The position numbers and the translations under genes were made by a program. Below, piece by piece: positions 43,188 through 51,174 of a stretch of DNA of 64,000 nt (the stretch's first letter is position 1; the number at the start of each line of letters is the position of its first letter). The DNA comes from Rhizobium sp. RU33A (GTDB taxonomy: Bacteria > Pseudomonadota > Alphaproteobacteria > Rhizobiales > Rhizobiaceae), in assembly GCF_900156055.1 (NCBI RefSeq), contig NZ_FTMQ01000003.1, positions 186,001-250,000 on the forward strand, given 5' to 3'. The notes under the pieces were generated by a model that was not told the origin of the DNA, did not search any database, and saw only the letters and a list, made by a program, of their open reading frames with translations.

Positions 43188-44072
43188 ATGTATCAGGGAT
43201 CCATTCCCGCGCTTGTCACGCCCTTCACCGATCAGGGCGCCGTCGATGAGCAAGCCTTTGCCGCCCATGTCGAATGGCAGATTTCCGAAGGCTCCTCCGG
43301 TCTCGTGCCTGTCGGCACCACGGGTGAATCTCCGACACTCTCCCATGCCGAACACAAGCGCGTCGTCGAGCTCTGCGTCGAAGTCGCCGCCAAGCGCGTG
43401 CCCGTGATCGCTGGTGCAGGCTCCAACAACACATTGGAAGCCATCGAGCTTGCCCAGCATGCCGAAGCCGTCGGCGCCGATGCGCTGCTCGTGGTCACCC
43501 CCTATTACAACAAGCCGACCCAGAAGGGCCTGATCGCCCATTACAAGGCGATCGCCGAGGCCGTGTCGCTGCCGATCATCATCTACAACATCCCCGGCCG
43601 CTCGGTGATCGACATGTCGCCGGAGACGATGGGCGCGCTTGCGAAAGCCCACAAGAACATCGTCGGCGTCAAGGATGCGACCGGCAAGATCGAGCGCGTC
43701 TCCGAACAGCGCATCACCTGCGGTCCAGATTTCGTCCAGCTCTCGGGTGAAGACGCAACGGCGCTCGGCTTCAACGCCCATGGCGGCGTGGGCTGCATTT
43801 CCGTCACCGCCAATGTCGCGCCGCGCCTCTGTGCCGAATTCCAGGCCGCGACCCTGGCCGGCGACTATGCCAAGGCGCTGGAATATCAGGACCGCCTGAT
43901 GCCGCTGCACAAGGCGATCTTCCTGGAGCCCGGCCTCTGCGGCGCGAAATATGCGCTGAACCGCACCCGCGGCATGAACCGCACCGTCCGCCTGCCGCTC
44001 ATGGCGACGCTGGAGGCTTCGACAGAATCCGCGATCGACGCGGCGTTGAAGCATGCGGGACTGGTGAATTGA
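43188..44072 (+). CDS. dapA: 4-hydroxy-tetrahydrodipicolinate synthase
   Basis: A 294-residue aldolase-family enzyme that condenses pyruvate with aspartate semialdehyde, the first committed step to diaminopimelate and lysine. The pyruvate-binding GTTGE is at 43-47, the proton relay tyrosine is Y133 (IIYNIPGR) and the Schiff-base lysine is K162 (GVKDATG). AGGAG stands 8 bases before the ATG. In relatives it is followed directly by smpB; here about 4.4 kb are inserted between them. A near-ideal terminator closes the gene. Confidence 0.97.
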   Translation: MYQGSIPALVTPFTDQGAVDEQAFAAHVEWQISEGSSGLVPVGTTGESPTLSHAEHKRVVELCVEVAAKRVPVIAGAGSNNTLEAIELAQHAEAVGADALLVVTPYYNKPTQKGLIAHYKAIAEAVSLPIIIYNIPGRSVIDMSPETMGALAKAHKNIVGVKDATGKIERVSEQRITCGPDFVQLSGEDATALGFNAHGGVGCISVTANVAPRLCAEFQAATLAGDYAKALEYQDRLMPLHKAIFLEPGLCGAKYALNRTRGMNRTVRLPLMATLEASTESAIDAALKHAGLVN

Positions 44073-44081
44073 GGGAATGAC

Positions 44082-44109
44082 AAAGGCCGGCGGAAACGCC
44101 GGCTTTTTT
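44082..44109 (+). terminator. rho-independent terminator of dapA
   Basis: AAAGGCCGGCG (44082-44092) pairs with CGCCGGCTTTT (44097-44107) around a GAAA tetraloop, followed by T6 in total. It begins nine bases after the dapA stop. Confidence 0.92.
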
Positions 44110-44459
44110 GGTTGGGGTGCTTACGGCCCAGAGGGAGATGTTGAGCTTCTATGAGCCTTCGGTGGCATGGTTGCCGCATACAGCTCGCAATGCGGGGCCA
44201 CGGTAAAAGCGTCTCGGGAAAATTATACGCAGATGGTAAGACACGATCATCAGCGCCTACCCGTGGCACCTAGTCGTAGAGCGGGGCTGTCGGACGACAA
44301 TGCGGACCAGCGCCGATTTGCTATAGACGTTCGCTTATTCACACGAAATGTCTTTGCTGCCATTATCTCCCATTACGATGGGCTTATTCTAAAGCCGATG
44401 CGGTTAGGGAGTTGAGAAGCCGACTCGCCCGATGTAGGATGCTAGGATAAGGGGCAACC
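44110..44459. other. left flank of accessory block, 350 bp
   Basis: No accepted gene and no copy of the smpB leader seen here. The composition moves towards lower GC near 44300-44450. This stretch should contain the promoter for the ATPase-protease pair and the left junction of the insertion. Confidence 0.4.
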
Positions 44460-45386
44460 ATGTCACGATCAGGATCAAAATCATCCGCGGAGTCAGAAAA
44501 GGCTTCTGCCCTTAAGCCGCTTTTGGGTTCCAAATCTCGTTTCACCAGCGGTGAAACCCTCCCTCGACAGGCGTTTTCGCCGACAGGAAATATCTCTGGG
44601 CGTGCAGCTGAGTTCGTGGAATTCGTCGATCCGCAGCGCGACGTTCGTGAATTGGTGCTCTCCACCGAGGTTTCGCGGACGCTTTACGATGTTGCAGATG
44701 AATATCGTCACAGCGATGCTATTCGAAGCCATGGCTTGCCATTGCGTTCGCGGTTGCTGTTTTGTGGTCCACCCGGCTGTGGCAAGTCGCTCACCGCCGA
44801 GGTGCTCGCCAAGGAACTCGAGCTTCCATTCATGGTAGCCAAGCTCGATGCATTGATTGGGTCAATGCTTGGGGAGACAGCATCGAACCTGCGCCGCCTG
44901 TTTGATGCCGCTGAACGTCAAACCTCTATTCTGTTCCTCGACGAATTTGACGCCTTGGCCAGAACCAGGTCCGATCCAACCGAGCATAATGAAATGCGTA
45001 GGGTCGTTAATAATCTCCTGCTGATGATCGAGCGATTTAAAGGCCGTGGCTTTATAGTTGCGGCAACCAACCTTGAGTCGACAATTGATCCCGCGATTAT
45101 CCGTCGATTTGATGAAGTTGTTCTATTTGGGCGTCCGAGCGCGTCAGACATCCGCCGGCTGATCAAGTTCAAGACACGAAATTTTGGCCTAGAATTTGAT
45201 ATCGCTACTGATGCAAAGCAACTGGTCGGAAGAAGTCACTCCGATGTTGAGCGCATCTGCTATACCGCAATGCGTCACGCCATCATGCAGCGTCGCAAGA
45301 AGATATCGCGACTAGACTTCGATTACGCGATAAATTCCGATCGACGTCGGAAAGACATTCAGAGTAAGGTGAGCTCCTCTATTTGA
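44460..45386 (+). CDS. ietA: AAA ATPase, IetA-like
   Basis: A 308-residue AAA+ protein. A basic, Ser-rich N-terminus (about 1-45) precedes the ATPase domain with Walker A GPPGCGKS (103-110, K109), Walker B ILFLDEFDA (D161, E162), sensor-1 VAATNLE and an arginine finger in IIRRFDE. A small helical lid follows. With the downstream S8 protease it matches the IetA-IetS module, in which the ATPase is the antitoxin for the protease, first described on an Agrobacterium Ti plasmid and later listed as an anti-phage system. AAGGGG is 5 bases before the ATG. Base composition is less GC-rich than its neighbours, which supports transfer. Confidence 0.88.
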   Translation: MSRSGSKSSAESEKASALKPLLGSKSRFTSGETLPRQAFSPTGNISGRAAEFVEFVDPQRDVRELVLSTEVSRTLYDVADEYRHSDAIRSHGLPLRSRLLFCGPPGCGKSLTAEVLAKELELPFMVAKLDALIGSMLGETASNLRRLFDAAERQTSILFLDEFDALARTRSDPTEHNEMRRVVNNLLLMIERFKGRGFIVAATNLESTIDPAIIRRFDEVVLFGRPSASDIRRLIKFKTRNFGLEFDIATDAKQLVGRSHSDVERICYTAMRHAIMQRRKKISRLDFDYAINSDRRRKDIQSKVSSSI

Positions 45387-45398
45387 TAGGGGGTATTC

Positions 45399-47756
45399 TT
45401 GGTACGCCGACCTCACCTGACACTTCGCCGCCTTGAGGGCCAACTCGAACGACGCAAGAAACCTGGCTTCGGAAGCGCGCCACCAAGAAATCATGTGTTG
45501 CACGGTGGCCAACTGGGTCTTCAGCTCGCTCAGATCGTTCAGCGGAACGCTGCGCGCGATGCCGAGCGCGTCGATGAGCCCGTTTCCGATCCCACGGTCA
45601 TTCTGAAAATTACTACGGCTGGTTATATCGGCGAAGATGCGCTGGCCGGGGTTGGGCTGCAAATCCTTGAGCAGCGCTCGGACGACGTCACCGTGGCTCT
45701 ATCAGTCGATCCAAACCTCACGGTTCTACAGGAGAGATCACAGCAATATGCAGGCCCCATTCCCGTAACCCAGACCGGTGCTAGGCATGCTGGCCTCTTC
45801 GGCGTCATCGACAGCTTTGACGAGCTATCTGCTAACGACAAAATTGGCAGTGCACTGGCTAGGCATGGTTTTGCAACGACAGAGATGATTCCGGACGGTG
45901 ATGTCGTTCTGATCGATGTCGAGCTTTGGGACGTAAACGAAGATCTGCTGCGTGAGCTTTATGTTAATCGCGTCGCCCGAAAGGCCGAGGAGTTTGGCGG
46001 CGAGCTCCTCAGCCGTTATCGTGGTGCAGGGCTCTTTGTCGCCCGTGTGCGAGTTCCCGGCGCCGGGTTGAAAGAACTACTGGCAATGGCTGAAGTTGCC
46101 TGGATCGACCTACCCCCAGTGCCAGACTTTGCCCCCGAACCGGCAGCAAATCTGACGGTGACTGAACTTCCACCGATAAACCCGCCATCAGCGAATGCTG
46201 TTTGTATTGGGATTGTCGATTCCGGAATTACAGCGGCCCATCCAATGCTCGACGGCGTCATCGCCGGGACATTTGGTGTCCCTAATCAGCTCGGGAGCGA
46301 TGATGAAAAACGTCATGGCACCTCCGTTGCGGCTCTTGCGACCTACGGATCGATTGCCGAGCAGATTTCTCAGAATGTTTTGGCACCCCGGTTTCGAATT
46401 GCCAGCGCCAAGGTTGTAGATGCGAATGGCCATTTTGACGAAGAGCGTACAGTCGCCGACATTGTCGAGGAGGCAATTCGACGGCTCAACGCAGAATATG
46501 GTTGTCGGGTGATCAACATATCTCTCGCTGATCGCGAACACATCGTTGGAGGGCGCCCATCGAACTGGGCGATGATGCTTGATAATCTGGTCCGTGAGCT
46601 CGGCATCGTCGTTACCGTTTCAGCGGGCAATATCCTGGATATAAGCCAGCGCATCGAGGATCAGGGCGTCGGCATTTATCCTGAGTATTTGCTTGAAGAC
46701 GAGCACAGGCTCTATGAACCGGCCAGTTCGATGAACTCGCTTGTTGTGGGATCACTAGCTCATTCCAATGGCCTCATGCCGGGAGAAGAGGGTGAAGCCG
46801 ACATCGTGGCTTTGACAGCCACACATCATCCATCGCCCTTCAGCCGATGCGGACCTGGTTTTGCCAAGAGTATCAAACCCGACTTAGTCGAATATGGTGG
46901 TACTGCCGTGTGGCGGGGATTCTCATCCAGGCTGTCGGCTGATCGCGACAGCTGCGGCGTTCTAACGCTCAACCCGAATTATCTGCAAAGTCTAATGGTT
47001 TATCGTCATGGAACCTCTTTTGCGGCTCCCGTTGCCGCCTATAAGGCAGCTGCGCTCTTGGAGGAATTTCCTGATTCCAGCGCAAATTTTATCAGGGCCT
47101 TGATGGGGTTGAGTGCGGATCACCCAGCCGAATTGAAAGAACGGGTTACCTCTCATGGCGGCCGCGAGCATTTCAGATACGCGGGTTACGGCGTGGCAGA
47201 TGTCAGTCTTGCCGAAGCTTCGGAAGACAATCGTGTGGTTATGGCCATCGAGGACAGCCTCCCGATCAATCGATTTGCTGTCTACGAAGTGCCTATTCCA
47301 ACCGATTTCCAAACAGTCAACGGCGTTCGGCATATCAAGGTATCGCTAGCCTTTGACCCGCCGGTGCGGAACAGCCGGAAGGAATATTTGGGCGTCAAAA
47401 TGGGTTATCACTTGGTGCGGGGGAAGTCGGCCGAAGAGGTTTTTGCCAGGTTCCGAAAATGGGAGGCTGAAGAAAAAGAAGAAAATGGCGGCGCCGCAGT
47501 TTTCGAAAACGGTTCAGCGATTTGCAAAATGAACCCTTTGGCCACCATGCAGGAGGCTGGAAGCCTTCAGGTTGGGACATTTGTCGCCAAGCGCAACATC
47601 TCAAGTTACGGTGACAGCTACTATCTTGTCGTCCGGTGTGAAGGAAAATGGGCTGCCAACCTATTAGAGGAGCAGACATTTTCTGTGGCTGTCGAGTTAT
47701 GGCACGAGGCCGAGCTTGCGCTCTATCAGCAGGTCGCCGTCGTTCTAAGCGCGTAA
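45399..47756 (+). CDS. ietS: S8 subtilisin-like serine protease, IetS-like
   Basis: A 785-residue protein. An N-terminal domain of about 260 residues without signal peptide comes before a subtilisin domain with the complete triad: D274 (GIVDSGI), H306 (KRHGTSVAAL) and S540 (YRHGTSFAAP), plus oxyanion N411 (VSAGN). A C-terminal domain (about 590-785) with beta-rich pattern follows. The lack of a signal peptide points to a cytoplasmic protease, as in IetS. The start is a TTG at 45399 with GGGGG 5 bases upstream; this overlaps the IetA stop region by 12-base spacing, so translation is coupled. Weak initiation would keep toxin below antitoxin. The stop is only nine bases before a duplicated smpB leader. 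Confidence 0.88.
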   Translation: MVRRPHLTLRRLEGQLERRKKPGFGSAPPRNHVLHGGQLGLQLAQIVQRNAARDAERVDEPVSDPTVILKITTAGYIGEDALAGVGLQILEQRSDDVTVALSVDPNLTVLQERSQQYAGPIPVTQTGARHAGLFGVIDSFDELSANDKIGSALARHGFATTEMIPDGDVVLIDVELWDVNEDLLRELYVNRVARKAEEFGGELLSRYRGAGLFVARVRVPGAGLKELLAMAEVAWIDLPPVPDFAPEPAANLTVTELPPINPPSANAVCIGIVDSGITAAHPMLDGVIAGTFGVPNQLGSDDEKRHGTSVAALATYGSIAEQISQNVLAPRFRIASAKVVDANGHFDEERTVADIVEEAIRRLNAEYGCRVINISLADREHIVGGRPSNWAMMLDNLVRELGIVVTVSAGNILDISQRIEDQGVGIYPEYLLEDEHRLYEPASSMNSLVVGSLAHSNGLMPGEEGEADIVALTATHHPSPFSRCGPGFAKSIKPDLVEYGGTAVWRGFSSRLSADRDSCGVLTLNPNYLQSLMVYRHGTSFAAPVAAYKAAALLEEFPDSSANFIRALMGLSADHPAELKERVTSHGGREHFRYAGYGVADVSLAEASEDNRVVMAIEDSLPINRFAVYEVPIPTDFQTVNGVRHIKVSLAFDPPVRNSRKEYLGVKMGYHLVRGKSAEEVFARFRKWEAEEKEENGGAAVFENGSAICKMNPLATMQEAGSLQVGTFVAKRNISSYGDSYYLVVRCEGKWAANLLEEQTFSVAVELWHEAELALYQQVAVVLSA

Positions 47757-47764
47757 GGATAGCG

Positions 47765-47894
47765 CCTTTATTCCTCCCCATCCTCTATTTCACACGCATG
47801 ACAACCGCCACGCCCCGCCCGGGCGCAGGCGATCGACGCCAAAATCCCGGGCGAAACGGAAGATTTGACCATGGCCCCCAGAGGCTCGCATCTC
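47765..47894 (+). repeat. duplicated smpB leader, upstream copy
   Basis: About 130 bp matching 48443-48573 with scattered mismatches and one single-base indel. Two blocks are identical: 47807-47832 with 48486-48511 (26 bp) and 47841-47890 with 48520-48569 (50 bp), at a constant offset of 679. Confidence 0.9.
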
Positions 47895-47915
47895 ACCCTC
47901 GTGCCCAAAAGATAA
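47871..47915 (+). pseudogene. truncated smpB 5' end (14 codons)
   Basis: The ATG at 47871 is followed by MAPRGS, identical in sequence to the true SmpB start, then the frame departs (HLTLVPKR) and stops at 47915. The same ribosome site GGAAG is present, so a 14-residue peptide could still be made. It is a remnant left by duplication or insertion at smpB. Confidence 0.8.
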
Positions 47916-47942
47916 CGGCAGGTCACCAAAGGTAACCTGCCG
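47916..47942 (-). terminator. hairpin after the secreted-protein gene
   Basis: CGGCAGGT (47916-47923) pairs with ACCTGCCG (47935-47942), extended by ACC/GGT around AAA with one mismatch. Read on the minus strand it is followed by TTATCTTTT, so it probably ends the minus-strand gene. Confidence 0.65.
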
Positions 47943-47969
47943 CTTCAAAACGCACTGGCGAGAAACCGC

Positions 47970-48314
47970 TCAGAACTCGAGCTCAAGACCGTTTTCACAG
48001 AAGTCGAACTGAGCAGGTTCCGATTCACTGCCGTCTGCATACGTGGCCTTGACCCACTGCGCGCAGCTTTCGCCATTTGTGCTCTGATCCCAGACGAGAT
48101 CTGCAGTCGATCCCGGCTTGATGCCGCTTCCAACGTTGAAAGCACCCCAGGTGCTCTTGTCTTCGGACACCAGGATCCCGGTGATGGCCGAACTGGTCGT
48201 GTTCGTCGCCTTGAAAGAGAACTCATCCGCATGGGCAGCAACAACGGTCATCCCGCTTGCCGCCGCCCCAAGGGCGATTGCCAGTAGACCGTTTCGAACG
48301 TGTTGGAGATTCAT
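47970..48314 (-). CDS. small secreted hypothetical protein between smpB-leader repeats
   Basis: A 114-residue exported protein. Residues 1-29 form a Sec signal peptide (MNLQHVRNGLLAIALGAAAS, ending AAHADE). The mature part contains FSFKATNTTSSAITGILVSE, a tryptophan-rich WGAFNVG and LVWDQST, and two cysteines (C84 and C106) in SCAQWV and FDFCENG, so one disulfide is likely. The fold looks like a small beta-sandwich; no function is known to me. It lies exactly between the two smpB-leader copies, on the opposite strand to smpB. Confidence 0.75.
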   Translation of the reverse strand: MNLQHVRNGLLAIALGAAASGMTVVAAHADEFSFKATNTTSSAITGILVSEDKSTWGAFNVGSGIKPGSTADLVWDQSTNGESCAQWVKATYADGSESEPAQFDFCENGLELEF

Positions 48315-48442
48315 GGTCTGTCCTCAGATCGGTGGGAATGTAACATCAGACTTTCTGGCACTGTCAGTCCTGAAAGTCGACGGAATAAACGCGGCTTTCA
48401 GGCGCCACCTGCCGGGCGGTTCATGTGCTCGATCCACCCCCA

Positions 48443-48573
48443 CCTTTATTTCCCCCCCATCCTCCATTACATATCCCTGACAACAGCCACGCCCCGCCCG
48501 GGCGCAGGCGACACACGACAAAATCCCGGGCGAAACGGAAGATTTGACCATGGCCCCCAGAGGCTCGCAGCGC
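48443..48573 (+). repeat. smpB leader, downstream (native) copy
   Basis: Partner of the repeat at 47765-47894; here it leads into the intact smpB gene. Confidence 0.9.
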
Positions 48574-49026
48574 ACCATCAACAAGATCGTCGCGGAAAAC
48601 CGCAAGGCGCGCTTCAATTATGAGATCATCGACACCTACGAGGCCGGTCTGGTTTTGACCGGCACGGAGGTCAAGTCGCTGCGCGAGGGCAAGGCCAATA
48701 TCGCCGAATCCTATGCCTCGGATGAGGGCGAGGAGATCTGGCTGATCAATTCGCATCTGCCGGAATATCTGCAGGCGAACCGCTTCAATCACGAGCCGCG
48801 CCGCCGTCGCAAGCTCTTGTTGTCCAAGCGCGAGATCAACCGCCTGCGCGTCTCGATCAATCGTGAGGGCATGACGCTGGTGCCCTTGAAGATCTATTTC
48901 AACGAGAAGGGCAGGGCGAAGCTGGAGCTGGCGCTCGCCAAGGGCAAGAAGCTGCATGACAAGCGCGAGACCGAGAAGGAACGCGACTGGAACCGCCAGA
49001 AGCAGCGCATTCTGAAGACGGGTTGA
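48550..49026 (+). CDS. smpB: SsrA-binding protein
   Basis: A 158-residue SmpB, the partner of tmRNA in trans-translation rescue of stalled ribosomes. The fold signatures are present: [19 protein letters not shown] at the start, [25 protein letters not shown] and a C-terminal basic tail ([20 protein letters not shown]) that enters the ribosomal A site. GGAAG lies 8 bases before the ATG. Length is normal. The next gene begins two bases after its stop, so they are co-translated. The leader is duplicated 679 bases upstream. Confidence 0.97.
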   Translation: MAPRGSQRTINKIVAENRKARFNYEIIDTYEAGLVLTGTEVKSLREGKANIAESYASDEGEEIWLINSHLPEYLQANRFNHEPRRRRKLLLSKREINRLRVSINREGMTLVPLKIYFNEKGRAKLELALAKGKKLHDKRETEKERDWNRQKQRILKTG

Positions 49027-49028
49027 TC

Positions 49029-49448
49029 ATGGCGCTCTCACATCTGAAACTCACCGTCGGCCCCTTCGTCTTCGAGGCCCGTTTCGAGCGCGAAAAGGCG
49101 CCCGAGACCTGCCGCATTTTTGAGACCTTCCTGCCGTTCCGCAACCAGGCGATCCATTCACGCTGGTCGGGCGAGGCGGTCTGGGTGCCCTTGGGCGATT
49201 TCCAGTTCGGGGCAGGCTTTGAGAACCACACCGCGCATCCCTCGCGCGGCGACATCCTGCTGTATCCCGGCGGCTTCAGCGAGACGGAGCTGCTCTTCGC
49301 CTATGGCTCCTCGCAATTTGCCAGCAAGATGGGTGTTCTCGCCGGCAATCACTTCCTGACGGTGACGAAGGGGGCTGAGCAGCTTGAGGCCATAGGAAAA
49401 ATGGTTCTCTGGCAGGGCGCGCAGGATATTGCCTTCGAGGCGATGTGA
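49029..49448 (+). CDS. DUF3830 family protein (cyclophilin-like fold)
   Basis: A 139-residue protein of the DUF3830 family, with AIHSRWSGEAVWVPLGDF in the middle and SRGDILLYPGGFSETELLF near 76-94, as in these cyclophilin-like proteins. The function is unknown; relatives sit near amino-acid and transport genes. The ATG at 49029 follows the smpB stop by two bases, so it depends on smpB transcription and probably translation. GC-rich repeats follow its stop. Confidence 0.85.
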   Translation: MALSHLKLTVGPFVFEARFEREKAPETCRIFETFLPFRNQAIHSRWSGEAVWVPLGDFQFGAGFENHTAHPSRGDILLYPGGFSETELLFAYGSSQFASKMGVLAGNHFLTVTKGAEQLEAIGKMVLWQGAQDIAFEAM

Positions 49449-49456
49449 GGTAGAGA

Positions 49457-49665
49457 AGTCCCCTCCCAAACCCTCCCCACAAGGGGGAGGGCAAACCCTG
49501 CCGCGCGCTCCCCACCTCCCCCTTGAGGGGGGAGGTCGCCGCAAAGCGGCGGGTGGGGGTGAACCCTGCTTCGAGTTCGACGTTTTCACGATCTCTGTAA
49601 ACTTCGGGCCGTCACCCCACCCAGGAGCTTCGCTCCGACCCTCCCCCTCAGGGGAGGGTGGGTCC
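49457..49665. repeat. mosaic of GC-rich palindromic intergenic repeats
   Basis: Three units: 49458-49492 (CCCTCCCC against GGGGGAGGG), 49508-49562 (CCACCTCCCCC against GGGGGGAGGT, then GCCGC-AAA-GCGGC) and 49611-49663 (CCCTCCCCCT against AGGGGAGGG, with AGCTTCGCT). These are the alphaproteobacterial type of repeated palindromes. No gene lies between 49449 and 49794. Confidence 0.8.
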
Positions 49666-49794
49666 GCGTCCCAGCCGCGAGTCCTTTCCCCTTGTCGGTG
49701 AGATGGCCGCCCTTCGACAAGCTCAACAGGCCAGAGGGGGTGTTTTTGGATTCGCAGCGGCTTTAGAGCATCAGGGGCAGGTGCCCCAGACCCC

Positions 49795-50379
49795 TTAGTG
49801 TTCGTCTTCGCTCGCCGTTGCCGGTTCCGGCGCGCGCGGGGTGCCGCGTTCGGACGGGTCGCGGCCGATTTCGGCCTTCAGCGTCATCAGGTCGATGAAG
49901 TGATCTGACTGGCGGCGCAGGTCGTCGGCGATCATCGGCGGCTGGGTCGCCATGGTCGAGACGACAGACACCTTGCGGCCCTTGCGCTGCAGCGCTTCGA
50001 CCAGCGTGGTGAAATCGCCGTCGCCGGAGAAGAGCACGAGATGGTCGACCGTTTCGGACTGTTCCATCGCGTCGATGGCAAGCTCGATATCCATGTTGCC
50101 CTTGACCTTGCGGCGGCCCATGGAGTCGGTGAATTCCTTCGCCGGCTTGGTGATCACCTTGTAGCCGTTATAGTCCAGCCAGTCGATCAGCGGGCGGATC
50201 GAGGAATATTCCTGGTCCTCGATGAGGGCGGTGTAATAATAGGCGCGAAGGAGATAGCCGCGCTTCTGGAAAGCTTTCAAGAGCTTGCGGTAATCGATAT
50301 CGAAGCCGAGGCTTTTGGACGCGGCATAAAGATTGGCGCCATCGATGAAGAGTGCAATTTTTTCGCGGGGGTCGAACAT
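49795..50379 (-). CDS. NYN domain RNase-like protein (LabA/DUF88)
   Basis: A 194-residue PIN/NYN-fold protein. The acidic cluster expected for metal-dependent RNA cleavage is seen: D13 in LFIDGANLY, D96 in GNMDIELAIDA and the GDGDF segment (near 119-123). A charged, proline-containing tail (about 170-194) follows. The family has members with roles in RNA processing and in cyanobacterial LabA. In this gene order it is usually found between smpB and rpoZ, opposite in strand, as here. The RNA target is unknown. Confidence 0.9.
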   Translation of the reverse strand: MFDPREKIALFIDGANLYAASKSLGFDIDYRKLLKAFQKRGYLLRAYYYTALIEDQEYSSIRPLIDWLDYNGYKVITKPAKEFTDSMGRRKVKGNMDIELAIDAMEQSETVDHLVLFSGDGDFTTLVEALQRKGRKVSVVSTMATQPPMIADDLRRQSDHFIDLMTLKAEIGRDPSERGTPRAPEPATASEDEH

Positions 50380-50604
50380 TTCGATATCCTTACGTCAAAT
50401 ATGAACAGTCTCGGCAATCGGCAATCAAAACAATACCTTGCCCCTCCAGTTATGATCATAGATTTACATTATGAAATGATCATATAAAAATCTATCTAGG
50501 GCATCGTCTGGTGCAATCCAAGCAGCCTGTGGTTGAATTGTGGTGTATTGAGGGCCTTTTCCGGCTTCCATTTTTGGGCTTGGAGGGGTGCCAGCACGAA
50601 AAAC

Positions 50605-50633
50605 TTGAATTTGCCTGCCATTGCCTGTATCGC
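50605..50633 (+). promoter_or_regulatory. candidate sigma-70 promoter of rpoZ
   Basis: TTGAAT (50605-50610), a 17-base spacer and TATCGC (50628-50633). Transcription would begin near 50640, about 35 bases before rpoZ. Moderate match only. Confidence 0.4.
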
Positions 50634-50679
50634 AGCCGTCAATCCCACGCATTCAAGATCGCAAAGGACAGGCAATGGC
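50617..50679 (+). promoter_or_regulatory. 12-bp inverted repeat spanning rpoZ promoter and start codon
   Basis: GCCATTGCCTGT (50617-50628) and ACAGGCAATGGC (50668-50679) are perfect reverse complements 39 bases apart. The right arm contains the rpoZ ATG (50675), the left arm overlaps the proposed promoter spacer. If transcription starts upstream of 50617, the RNA could hide the start codon. Confidence 0.6.
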
Positions 50680-51076
50680 CCGTGTCACCGTTGAAGATTG
50701 CATCGACAAAGTCGAGAACCGCTTCGAGCTCGTTCTGCTCGCAAGCCACCGCGCCCGCCAGATCTCCCAGGGCGCACCGATCACCATCGATCGCGACAAG
50801 GACAAGAACCCGGTCGTCGCTCTGCGCGAAATCGCCGACGAGACGCTCTCGCCGGACGACCTGAAGGAAGATCTGATCCACTCGCTGCAGAAGCATGTCG
50901 AAGTCGACGAGCCGGAGCAGGAGCCGAGCTCGATGCTCGCCAACACCGGCACCGCCGGCAAGGGCGACGAAGAGGACGAACTGCCGGAAACGCTGACCTT
51001 CGACCAGATGTCGGAAGAAGATCTGCTGGCCGGTATCGAAGGTCTTGTTCCGCCGGAAAAGAGCGACGATTACTAA
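50675..51076 (+). CDS. rpoZ: RNA polymerase omega subunit
   Basis: A 133-residue omega subunit that helps assemble the beta-prime subunit and takes part in ppGpp sensing. The RPB6-like domain covers about 1-65: [20 protein letters not shown], then [10 protein letters not shown] and [14 protein letters not shown]. The long acidic C-terminus (about 80-133, ending PPEKSDDY) is typical of rhizobial omega. AAGGA lies 6 bases before the ATG. It stands just before rsh, the ppGpp synthetase/hydrolase gene, but a strong hairpin separates them. Confidence 0.97.
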   Translation: MARVTVEDCIDKVENRFELVLLASHRARQISQGAPITIDRDKDKNPVVALREIADETLSPDDLKEDLIHSLQKHVEVDEPEQEPSSMLANTGTAGKGDEEDELPETLTFDQMSEEDLLAGIEGLVPPEKSDDY

Positions 51077-51124
51077 TCGTCAACAGATCAGACTTAAGTC
51101 TTGATCTGACTGTAGGATGAATGT

Positions 51125-51154
51125 GCGCCAGTCGTCTCGACTGGCGCGCTTTTT
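51125..51154 (+). terminator. rho-independent terminator between rpoZ and rsh
   Basis: GCGCCAGTCG (51125-51134) pairs with CGACTGGCGC (51138-51147) around TCT, followed by GCTTTTT. A second palindrome (CAGATCA ... TGATCTG, 51084-51108) precedes it. It lies 48 bases after rpoZ and 20 bases before the rsh ribosome region. Confidence 0.85.
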
Positions 51155-51174
51155 CGTTTGTGGAGACGATCGGA

